Shown here one piece after another: positions 20,868 to 31,085 of a DNA stretch of 64,000 nucleotides. The position numbers were made by a program, and so were the translations under genes. Source of the stretch: Fratercula arctica (Eukaryota > Chordata > Aves > Charadriiformes > Alcidae); the NCBI GenBank assembly GCA_947846985.1, contig CANTUZ010000020.1, positions 2,929,959-2,993,958 on the forward strand. Direction: 5' to 3'. Within the stretch, counting starts at the first letter, position 1. Each line of letters begins with the position of its first letter. The notes under the pieces were generated by a model, which saw only the letters and a list, made by a program, of their open reading frames with translations, made no database searches and was not told where the DNA came from.

Positions 20868-23800
20868 TTAGTCCGAGTCGCTGAAGTCCACGAAGAGCAC
20901 CTCGTGGTCGTATCTCGCGTACCGAAAGCCCGTCTCCATCAGTGAGAACGCCCATTCCAGCACACAGAGCTCCTCGTCCTCCTCCTCATCGCTCTCCGAG
21001 GGAGAAGGGCTGAACTCCTGTGGCACAGGAGGGAGGGTGAGCCCTGGCCTTCCAGCCACGTGGCACAGCCATGCAGTGCCCCAGCCCCTCAGGATGCGCC
21101 CCCCCCCACTTACGATGGGCATCCTCGGCCGCTGCTGTCTGCGTCGTGGCAGCCGGCCGGCGGGCAGCTCGTGCAGGTAGATGCAGTCCGACTTGAACGG
21201 ACAGCGGCCGCGGTTCCGCACAAAGAACTTGCACCTGATTTTCCTGTGGGATTCAAAGCCCAGTTGTGAGTGCAGCTCCCGGAGCAGGACAGAACCTGCA
21301 GCGCTGCACACTCACCCCGTCCGCGCCTTGAAGGTATTGATGAGCTTCTCCTTCTCAGCCACGTCCGAGACCCAGTATTTGTGGGGGATGTAGTAACTGG
21401 AGGTGACCCGGCACTCCGGGCAAGCCCTGGGTGAAGGCAATGGGTGCAGGTGGGTCTCCCGAAAAGGGAGCTCAGCACCCATGCTGGGTGCTCCCACCAC
21501 CATGGCCTCATCCAGCATCCCCATCCCTATCACAACTCCCAAGCAGCTGTTCCCAAAGGAAAGTTGCTCCAATCCCAAAGCTGCATCGTCAGACCCAAGG
21601 AAGGATTTCAGGGTGCTGGTGACGACCCTGCCGCGTCCCCCATCCCCACTCACTTGATGACCACGCTCTGGAAGTCCCGGCTGCGACGCCACTTGCGGAT
21701 GCAGCCCACGCAGTACGCGTGGCTGCAGTTCGGGAGGATGCCAAAGAGACGCTCCTCCGGCAGCGGCTTCTCGTACACCCTGTCCATGCAGATGCCACAC
21801 ACCACAGCCTCGCTGCGGGCCCTCAGCACCGCGGTGGGGACCGGGGCTGCTGCAGCACCCGGCTCCGTGGGGACCTGCAAGCAGAGCAGCATGGCATTGC
21901 AACCCCCCAGCTCCATCACTGTCCCAGCCTAGGGGACCAAGGGGGGGCGACGGGGACTGCCCAGCCGCAGGAGACCCCCAAGCCCACCTCTGCAGGGTCA
22001 GTCCATGTCGTTGTCTCCACCACCGCCTCTCTGGGATCAGCGGAATTTGGATCCAGTCCCCGCCTTCGTGGTTGGGAGCCTGCAGGCAGGAGAGTCCTTA
22101 AGAGGGGAAAAGCACGTCCCGGCCCATCATCAAAGAGGCGGACCGGCTGCTCGGAGGGCACAGGCTCCGCAGTTAAGGTCTGCACCCTAAAAAAGCTGCT
22201 ACAGAGCTTTCCACAGCCCCAGCTGGGCCCTGCCCAGAGATGGAGGGAGAAGGGTTTAGGTCAAGGGCAGACACATGCACAGGATGCCCCACCATGACCA
22301 CCCCAGTACCCTCAGCCCCAATGGTCCCCCCCCCCGGCGCTCTAGCACCCACCTGAGGCACCCCGAGCTTGTGCAGGGACAAATTCTCCACCGATGGCCC
22401 CACGGGGGACATTATCAGGTGCTGGGATGTTCTCCTTGTCTTTCTCTTCCTCAGTCTCCATGCTTCGGAACTTGAAGGCCACGTGTGTCACACTGGGGAT
22501 GGGGTGGGCTGAGCTGTGTCGGGCTCCCCCCCAGCCCCGGGCCACTGCCACAGGCCCACTGCGGGGGTCTGAGCCCCAGCGGCTGGGGGGCACGGTGGGC
22601 ACGGGGCCGTAGCAGGTCCCCACTGGCACCGGCTCATCTTGGATGTGCTGGTAGCTGGAGGAGCCCGGGGACAGAGAGACAGAGGGTCCCATCAGCCCAA
22701 CATGGTGCCTCCTGTCTCCCAGCCCATCCTCGTGGCATCAGGCCCCCTCCCCACTGCCCCTTACCTGCACCGCTCTCCGTAGCTGCAAAACCCACTCTGG
22801 AAGTACCTGCAGACCTGGGCTGACTTTCTGTCGTGTGAGAAGCGGCAGTTCTGGCCCCAGCGACAGGATCCGCGGGCAAAATTCCTGAGCGACGGAGAAA
22901 CAGCGTGGCCAGGGGCAGCCCCATTCCAGCCCCACTCCCCCAGCCACCCCCACATCCCCACCTTTGCCTGGATGGGGCCATATTTTCGGAGCCCCCAGGC
23001 TGGTTTCTGGGCTAAGGAGCCCTTGCCAAGGCACTCCCTGCCCCATTGTGCCTGTCGCGGGGCTGGAGTGGCCACAGCGCCTGCCATTTTGTCACCAGAT
23101 CCAGAGGCTTCTCTTCCCCTTGAGGACACCAAATAGCGTTGAACAGGGCTCGGCAGGCATGGGCCAGGCCCAGCACGTCGCAGTGATTTGTGTCTCTCCG
23201 GAATTGCTGGGGTGACAGCATACTTTTCCCAAATACTTTACTACTTTATGCACTTGTTCAGTGGGTGAAGTTCCAAAATATCGGAAGTTCCCACTGTCCC
23301 AGGTATCCCATACTATTCCACACCCCCTGCTGCGAAGCCTCAGGGCAGATCTCTGGGTGTTATTCGTAAATAGTGGTTTAACCTTAAACAAGACATAGCG
23401 ATAGGAGCACGCTGCCTTGAACACCCCACGGATATTCAAAATTCTCAAGAGCTGTTGTAACCAACCTGGAGGAGGAAGGGAAGGTGAAGGAGTGGGGAAA
23501 AGTGTCCCCCGTTGCCTCCCCCCTAGATTGGCTCTCCAAGGAGAAAAGATTAGTAATAGTTTCCCAGAGAAATTTAACACGCTCTGGTCAGATCTGTCGT
23601 TATCTCAACCCTTCGCGCCCCACGCGGGGCACCAGAAAGGACTGTTGTGATTTAACCCGGCAGCTGAAGCCCCCGCAGCCGCTCGCTCACTCCTGGGCTC
23701 ACTCCTGGGCTCACTCCCACTCCAGGACGGGGAGGTGGGGGGGGAGATCGGAGGCGGGGGTGGGGGCAAAAAGGTAAAACTGGTGGGCTGAGAAAAAGAC

Positions 23801-24632
23801 AGTTTGAGAGGACAGAAAAGGAAGGGGAAATAATAGTATGTTTTATTATTATACTACAAATCAAGCCGTGCACAACGCGGCTGGCTCACCACCCGCTGAC
23901 CGATGCCCAGCCCGGCGGTGGCGGGGCAGGAGAAGCCGAAAAGTCCTTGACTCGGGGTAAGCTCCGCTGGGCAACAACCCAAACACCCGCGATTTCTCCA
24001 CCTTATTCTCATCCCCCATCCCAAACACGGCACCGTTATCAGCTACTGGGAAGCAAACCAACTCCATCCCAGCCCAAACCGGGACACTCGCCCAGCCTTA
24101 TCTCCCGGCTAACTGCAAAGCTAACGAAGCCCGGGGCTGGACCGGGCCGGGGGAGGGGGTGGGGGGGGAGTCGAGTGGCCGCTGCACAAGGCTGGGGGTT
24201 CCCCCCGGGGCTGGGGGGAGCATGGGGACAAGCCAGGGGTGCGGAGGGCTGGGGCAGCGCCCCCGGCTCCCCGTGGGGACACGGAAAGGGACAGGGGTCC
24301 CCCGGCTCGGGGGTGGCAGGAAGGGGGTGCCCGGCCGGGGCGCTGCCGGGGGCTCCCAGCCGCGGAGGTTGCGGGGGGGGGGGGGGGCAGCCGGACGGAC
24401 AGGCTGTGTCTCCCCCCCAGCCCCACGCCGTCCAGGGGAAGCGGGCGGGGAGGGGTTCCAGGGCATCCCAGACCCCCCCCTGCCCCCCCAGCCAGGGGCT
24501 CCCACCCCATCTTCACCCCAACTCCCCCAAAACTGCTCCCAGCCGCCCCCCCAAGTTCTACCTGCACAGGGGTCTCAGACAGCCCCCCCGGGCCCTTAGC
24601 GCCCCAGATGCCGCCAGCGAGCCCGACTCCAT
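20868..24632 (-). CDS. Makorin-family RING E3 ubiquitin ligase with C3H zinc fingers
   Basis: Eight exons: 24562-24632, 22765-22884, 22353-22654, 21988-22079, 21654-21874, 21316-21426, 21114-21243, 20868-21017. Phases all match, giving 1197 nt (398 aa). C3H finger 1 is split across the first intron (C23-x7-C31-x5-C37-x3-H41) and finger 2 follows at C49-C57-C63-H67. A makorin-type C3HC4 RING spans residues 221-274 and contains ERLFGILPNCSHAYC and the ACPECR end. A last C3H finger lies at C310-x9-C320-x5-C326-x3-H330, followed by an acidic C-terminal tail. The sequence around F155-V156-P157 (GAIGGEFVPAQ) resembles the PAM2-like motif by which MKRN1 binds poly(A)-binding protein. The third N-terminal C3H finger and the Cys-His block that lie before the RING in MKRN1 are absent. 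I cannot say which makorin this is; MKRN4-type is possible. Makorins ubiquitinate proteins and bind RNA, and this activity is inferred here. Confidence 0.92.
23222..23642 (-). mobile_element. Endogenous retrovirus leader / 5' internal fragment
   Basis: Directly downstream (minus sense) of the LTR, after an 8-nt spacer, is a primer-binding-site-like sequence starting TGGTGCCCCGCG at about 23634 and running to about 23617. This is the layout expected of a retroviral 5' LTR followed by its leader. Non-coding leader-like sequence continues leftward, and I cannot set its left limit exactly. No intact gag, pol or env reading frame is present, and makorin exon 2 begins at 22884. Confidence 0.55.
23643..24086 (-). 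mobile_element. Avian endogenous retrovirus LTR, sense to the makorin gene
   Basis: On the minus strand the element opens TGTCCCGGTTTGGGCTGGGA and closes with a TAAATCACAACA end, so it has TG...CA termini. Its interior (pieces such as GTCAAGGACTTTTCGGCTTCTC, GGGCATCGGTCAGCGGGTGG and an AATAATAAAA poly(A) region) matches the common avian ERV LTR family as I recall it. The middle of the family consensus is missing, so the copy is deleted. No clear target-site duplication remains, consistent with age. It lies in intron 1 of the makorin gene in the same orientation. Confidence 0.75.
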
Positions 24633-24674
24633 CTTCTCCCCAGCGGCCGAGAGGGCGGGGCGACCTCCCAGGGC

Positions 24675-24682
24675 TATTTATG
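24675..24682 (-). promoter_or_regulatory. TATA-like box upstream of the makorin gene
   Basis: CATAAATA on the minus strand lies 43-50 nt before the ATG at 24632, in CpG-rich sequence. If it acts as a TATA box, the 5' UTR is only 10-20 nt. This would be unusual but is not unknown; an upstream start is equally possible. Confidence 0.35.
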
Positions 24683-24964
24683 GCCTTGGAGGGGCCCGTG
24701 GGCGCAGCCAGGTAACCGTCACCTGCCCGCCGGCCACAGCGCCTTAATCCCCGCCCTGCCGCCCGCCCCCCCCCGGGCCAGCGGGGCCTTGGGGGCTGCC
24801 TGTGCCCCCCAGCCGCATGGGGGAGGCTGGGGGCGATGGTACGGCTTCCCCCGGGGTGGAACGGGGCAGGGGAGAGGGAAGCCTGGGGGGGGTCTGCAGC
24901 TGCTCCCCGCAAACTTTGGGGTGTTCGGACCCGGCCAAGAGCAGAGCCCGGTGCCAGCACGTGG

Positions 24965-25405
24965 GTCCCCAAGCCCATCCTTGTCCAGGTTGTCCCCAAG
25001 CCCATCCTCGCCCATCTTGGGGTGGGCTCCGCTCCAGCACACGGCCACTTTGTCCCCAAGCCCATCCTCGCCCATCTTGGGGTGGGCTCCGCTCCAGCAC
25101 ATGGCCACATTGTCCCCAAGCCCATCCTTGCTCATCTTGGGCCGGGCTCAGCTCCAGCACATGGCCACGTTGTCCCCAAGCCCATCCTCATCCATCTTTG
25201 GGTGGGCTGTGCTCCAGTACGTGGCCAGGTTGTCCCCAAGTCTGTTCTCACCCATTTCAGGGTGGGCTCAGCTGCAGCACATGGCCACGTTGTCCCCAAG
25301 CCCATCCTTGCTCATTTTGGGCCGGGTTCAGCTCCAGCACACGGCCACCTTGTCCCCAAGCCCATCCTCGCCCATCTTGGGCCAGGCTCAGCTCCATGCC
25401 CAGCT
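24965..25405 (+). repeat. 60-bp tandem repeat, about seven copies
   Basis: A unit of exactly 60 bp (for example starting at 25021, 25081, 25141, 25201, 25261, 25321) reads GGTGGGCTCCGCTCCAGCAC, then a variable 10-mer, then TTGTCCCCAAGCCCATCCTC and GCCCATCTTGG. Six full copies plus partial ones at each end are visible. Divergence among units is roughly 5-20%. The 20-codon period keeps long frames open on both strands, and I regard these as repeat artefacts. It lies in the roughly 1-kb gap between the PPARD 3' end and the makorin promoter. Confidence 0.9.
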
Positions 25406-25684
25406 TCACCCCACAGCAAGGCAAAGATTCGGGGCAGGGAGCGCTCAGCTCTGAGGCTGGGACCCTGCTCACGGTCGGTTCTTTAGGTTTGATGGGAAGC
25501 GCAGGCAGGAAAAATAAAGCAGCTACAAGACCTGGGAATCACGGAGACCCGGGAATCGAGGCAAATCCCTGGAAATCACAACAAATCCACCATCGCCTCT
25601 GCTGGAAACTCTCGCACTAGAGGCTGAGAGAAACCCCACAAAGAAAGGCTGAACACTAAAAGGTTCTTAAATATTTAGTTCAGA

Positions 25685-25690
25685 TTTATT
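25685..25690 (-). terminator. PPARD: PPARD poly(A) signal
   Basis: Minus-strand sequence around 25740-25670 is AT-rich and contains TTTAAATAAATC, with AATAAA at 25685-25690. This gives a 3' UTR of about 2.1 kb, as long as that of mammalian PPARD. Confidence 0.65.
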
Positions 25691-27818
25691 TAAAGTCAGT
25701 TTGTGGACACTATATTATTAAAAACACTTGGAGTTTTGTACTTCTAGCAAAAATATACATTTCAGTTTGAGGGTTGTTACACTGTCGAGGAGGGAAGAGC
25801 AAAAAGTTCCCCAGGTGATGAGGACACGAGTCCCGCACGCTGGCCACGGCGGGGGATGCCACCGGGGCCTTTGGGAAGGACAAAGCCCCCAGGCGCCATG
25901 CAGCACACGCGCGTCTCCGGTGCCTTCCCCCAGAGGGTTTCAAAGTGCTTTAGAAACTGTAATTCATAACACCCCTGCGAGGTAGGGAGGGGAAGGGGCC
26001 GGGCGGGCAGAGGGCAGGGAAACTGAGGCACGGCAAGGAGCCGGAGTGTGGTGGCAGGGGCAGGTTTGGGACCGGCCAGTCCCATGACGTGGAGAGGAAG
26101 GCCAGTGCTCTTCCCCTTTGGGTTTTAAAGGAATTATTGCACCAGGGAAATCTGCTATCCTGAAGAGGAGGAAAAGAAAATAAAACTGACTAATTTGCTC
26201 CCACGACCCCTCCTTGGGAATACCAGTATTTTAATAAGGCTGCTCGGGACACACGGGACCATGGGCCACAGACGGGTAAGTGCTGCTTCTTAAGTCAGAG
26301 TCAGACACCATCATCCCGAGGGGATCGAGCCCTTGCCGGGTCCGTCCTCTCTCCTGGAGCCCGGGTGACGCAGCCCCCCATGCAGGGGTCCCGTCCTGGG
26401 CACAGGCAGCACCATGACATTTCACTACTGCAAAAAATTGCGAGGTAAAATCCCAGAAGGGCTCTGGGTTTAGGCAGCCCCCGAAGCCCAGAGCTGTCCC
26501 CGCACTGGGGACGGTGGCAGAGGACAGGGCAGCTTCCCCGCCCCGGCCACGCTCGCTAGGAAGCTCCTGCTCATTGTGAGCATCCCACCCTCTCCCTCCC
26601 CTTGTATAAATACTTGGCATTTGTTCTGTTTTACAGCTGCAAAGCTCTTTGCAACCAATGCACTAATTAATCCTCGTGCTCCCTCTCTGAGCAGAGTGCA
26701 GGTGACAATCCAGCTCCCTTTCCCAGAGGGGAAACTGAGGCAGGGCAATGCTCTTTCACCATCATGAACCCTGTGGGTTGGCCATGGCTTTGCTTTCCCC
26801 TTGGCTGGTGTTGCTGAAGGCTTCGCTTGCTCCGGTGCTCACCATAGCCGTGCTGCCAGACTCCCCACATCGCCCTGCGAAGCCCCCAGAGCCCCCCCGG
26901 GGCTTGGGAAGGGAGCTGCAGGACAGGCTGCAAGCCTTGCCACCTAACCCCCCCCAAGTCCCAGTCCTGCCCCTGGCCCTGCACACACCTTCTGGGGACT
27001 CGTGTCTGCGCAGACGAGCCCGGGGAAGCAAACAGATTCTGGCCTCTGCTCCAAAGGTGAATTTTTAGGAGTCAAACCCTTTCCCTCCCGCCTCCCCATC
27101 CCTCCCTCTCCCATACTGAGTGTTGAGGCACAGGCTCCCTCTGAAACGGGGGTACCAGGAGCAAGGGCTCCCACACGGCACTCAGGGGAAGGTAGAGATC
27201 ACGATCCCTCTGGGAGACAGGAACACGCGGCACAGCGAGGGGGGGCTGCAGCTGAGCTAGGACAGCCCTACCCGTCTTCAAATACTCTGGCTTTTCTTTG
27301 GGAAAGAGAGCAACTTCCTTTCATTTCACTGTCCTAGACTTCACGGCTCAGGACTACGTCTTCGGAGTGCAATATAAAAAAGAAAATAAAGACACGCTGT
27401 AAGTGCTATGCTGGCCCCACCGGACGACACCTGCACCACGCTCTGGTCTCCTAATGACCAGAGCATCCCCCCCCCATTCCCAAGCTGCCGCAGGAACCCC
27501 ACCATCTGGGCCATGTAAACTGGCCGCTGCTCCAGAGGCGCCGGGGAGCAGCTTCTGAAGAGCTGGGCCGTAGTAACGGAAACAGTAGCTTATGATTTGC
27601 CGTTGTAAATTTGTTAGTGTGTGTTAACGGAAGCCCTTGCCTAGCAGGTGGTGGCTGCAAAGTCTTACGGCATCTTGCCCTATGTACCGTATGTCGGGGT
27701 CACATAGAAAAAGAGTTTCCAGTAGAAGAAGTGGAAGACATGGGGAAAGGTTTTCTGTGTTCCTGTACAAAGAGTCTTGATGGGACTCCATGGCTTCATT
27801 CTCATAAATAACAGGTCC
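25691..27818 (-). other. PPARD: PPARD 3' untranslated region
   Basis: This is the stretch between the PPARD stop codon at 27819 and the poly(A) signal. It holds no coding frame I can support. A second hexamer-like ATTAAA (minus) near 26230 could give a shorter transcript. Confidence 0.6.
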
Positions 27819-30800
27819 TTAGTACATGTCCTTGTAGATCTCCTGCAGAAGCGGATGCAGAGATGTCTCCGTCTCCGTCTTCTTGATCTTCTGCACCAGC
27901 TGGGCGTGCTCCGTCACCAGCTGCCGCAGGTCAGCCATCTTCTGCAGCAGCTTGGGGAAGAGGTACTGGGCATCAGGGTGGTTGGACTGCAGATGAAACT
28001 CCAGCGCTCGCAGGATGTTGTCTTGGATCTCCTCCACCTGCTTCACGTTCATCAGGCCAGGGCGGTCTGTGGAGAGGAAGCAGGGTAGCTGTAGTGTTAT
28101 GGTGTAGCCCTCCAAAGCACATGCTCCTCCCGGGGAAAGGGAGACGGGGTCTGTAACCCACCCACCACCACCCTGGACAACTAGACATGGGCAGAAACAT
28201 GCCCTTGGACAACATATCCCACAGCAGCATGCGAGAAGGAGATGCCACTTCTACACTCCTTGTTCTTGGTCCAAGCTTGGTAGGCATCACTGCTACAGAG
28301 AAGCTTTGGTTTTGGAACAGTTCAGTTCTTCTCTTGTCCCCCTGAGACACCCCTGGCTGACTGCAGGGCCAGCTGCAGCTCGGCTCCCCCAGCCCAGCCC
28401 CAACCACCTCGAAGTACAGGAGGACTCTTCCTGACACTCGCATGGCCAAGAGCGCTTGCTCACCTCCGCATAGGATAATGGCAGCCACAAAGAGAGAGAG
28501 GTCACTGTCATCCAGCTCCAGTGCGTTGAATTTCACAGCAAACTCAAACTTGGGCTCCATGATCTCATTGAAGGGCTTGCGCAGGCTACGTAGGAACTCG
28601 CGGGTCACAAAGCCATTCCCATTGGCCACCAACAGCCCATCCTTGTTCATGATAGAGGCCAGCATGGCGAAGATGGCCTCGTGCACCCCATACTTCAGCA
28701 GAGTCACTTGGTCATTCAAGTAGAGGCCTAAGAAGCTGGGGATGCTCTTGGCGAACTCCGTGAGCTCCCGCACAGTCTCCACCGTGGTGCACTGGCAGCG
28801 GTAGAAGACGTGCACCCCGATCTCCTTGTAGGGGGGAATGCCGTTCACCAGCTGTTTCCAGACCAGCCCCTTTTCTGCCTGCCACAAGGTGTCCATGTCG
28901 TGAATCACAAAAGGCTGCTTGGAAAAAGAAGCAAGCAGTGAGGAACCTGCCGTGGGGACTCGAGATACCAGCACTGCCAAGGACACCCGCATTTGTCTGC
29001 CTGTCAGCGCCTGGGCAATCTGCATCCACCCACAACTCCACAAGTCTGCAGAGAAACGGGGATTCTCCCAGCGAGGGACAGGACGTGTAGAGCCCACCCG
29101 GCTGCAGCTGGGAACTGCTGCGCATGGAACAGCTACAGCGGGAGGGAGCTGTGCAGCACCTCCCAGAGAACAGCCTCCCCTGTTATTTTATGGCCAACCC
29201 TGCCTGCCCCAGAGAGGGAACTTACTGGGGTGCTGCTGGCCTTCCCGGTCAAGATACCTCTCGCCTTCTTTTTGGTCATGTTGAAGTTTTTCAGGTAGGC
29301 GTTGTAGATGTGCTTGGAGAAAGCTTTCAGATCAGCCACCTGTGGGTTCTGGCAGCTGATCTCACTCGCCGTCAGCCCCGCCACCAGCTTCCTCTTCTCT
29401 GCCTCTGGCATGCGGCCGAAGCGGATTGCTGTGGTGAGAGGGAAAGCCGGCGGGTCAGGACACTGGGGATGACACTTGGGGATGTGTCCAGGGAGGCAGT
29501 GGCCTGCCCTGCCACCACAGAACACCTGCAGCTACACAACATGGTGCTCTTCCAGGGCTGCAGCTCCTCCGGCATCTCAACACCTTCACGAACCAGCCGT
29601 TACTGCCACCCTTGCCAGCCCACCCTCACACTAAGCTCCCGTCCCTGCTCCTCTGGGCTCTTGCACAAGTCCTGATTCCCACATAAACGCCTTGGCTGGG
29701 CCAGGAACAAGGTGGTTACACCTGAAGTTTAAAAATCCCAGCACAGAAGAGCGATCCATGTGTCCAGTTCCTGATGGGTCAACCTGTAAGGGACAGCCAC
29801 GTGCCAACAGCCAGCCTGCACGGTGGGAACGAACAGACCCTTCTCGTACACAAGGGCGAGTGTAGGGTGCTGCCCCTGGGGAGGAACAACCCCCTGCACC
29901 AGGACAGGTTGGGGCTGACCTGCTGGAGAGCAGCTTGGTGGAAAGAGACCTGGGAGTCCTGGTGGACAACAGGATGACCATGAGCCAGCAATGGGCCCTT
30001 GTGGCCAAGAAGGCCAATGGCATCCTGGGGGGCATCAGGAAGAGCGTGGCCAGCAGGTGGAGGGAGGTCATCCTCCCCCTCTACTCTGCATTGGTGAGGC
30101 CACACCTGGAGTACTGTGTCCAGTTCTGGGCTCCCCGGTTCCAGAAGGACAGGGAACTGCTGGAAAGGGTGCAGCAGAGGGCTACCAAGATGATTAGGGG
30201 ACTGGAACACCTCTCTTATGAGGAAAGGCTGAGGGATTTGGGTCTCTTCAGTCTGGAAAAAAGACGGCTAAGGGGGGATCTTATCAACACTTATAAATAC
30301 TTAAAGGGTGGGTGTCAGGAGGATGGGACCAGGCTCTTTTCAGTAGTGCCCGGGGACAGGACAAGGGGCAACGGGCACAAACTTGACCATGGGAAGTTCC
30401 ATCTCAACACGAGGAGGAACTTCTTTCCTGTGAGGGTGGCAGAGCCCTGGCACAGGCTGCCCAGAGAGGTGGTGGAGTCTCCATCTCTGGAGACATTCAA
30501 AACCCGCCTGGACGTGTTCCTGTGTAACCTGCTCTGGGTGACCCTGCTCTGGCAGGGGGGTTGGACTAGATGATCTCCAGAGGTCCCTTCCAACCCTATG
30601 GTTCTATGGTTCTAAGGAGGAGACAAAGAGTCCAAGGCTCAAAGCATTGGGTTTGAAAGACAATCCCCTGGCAAGAAGAGAGCCACGGGATGAACCAAGC
30701 TCCATACAGCCTCCCTGTGCAAACCCAGAAGGGCTGATGGCCCCGTGGCACCCATCTGGTTAGGCCTGTGGACAGCGGTGACACTCACCGTTATGTGACA

Positions 30801-31012
30801 TGCCAAGCGAGAGGCATTTCTGGAAGCGGCAGTACTGGCACTTGTTCCGGTTCTTCTTTTGAATCTTGCAGCTCCTCTCGCACTTCTCATACTCCAGCTT
30901 CATGCGGATCGTCCGGCGGAAGAAACCCTGCAGGCAGGTGGCACAGAGGGGGACAAAGGAGCAGCAGCGTTAGCTCCTGCTGTTTGGGATCAGGCTGGTT
31001 TATTATCCCCAG

Positions 31013-31085
<73 letters not shown>

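Noticed and set aside
23092..23580. 162-codon minus-strand frame as a makorin exon or a retroviral gene
   Set aside because: No splice phase joins it to makorin exon 1 or 2, and no retroviral domain is recognisable. It overlaps the ERV leader region.
24121..25125. 334-codon minus-strand frame and several plus-strand frames over 24790-25620
   Set aside because: The 60-bp repeat has a period divisible by three, so frames stay open by construction. The real makorin exon 1 lies here in another frame.
29935..30573. 212-aa host protein gene
   Set aside because: It is the C-terminal part of CR1 ORF2 followed by the CR1 3' tail.
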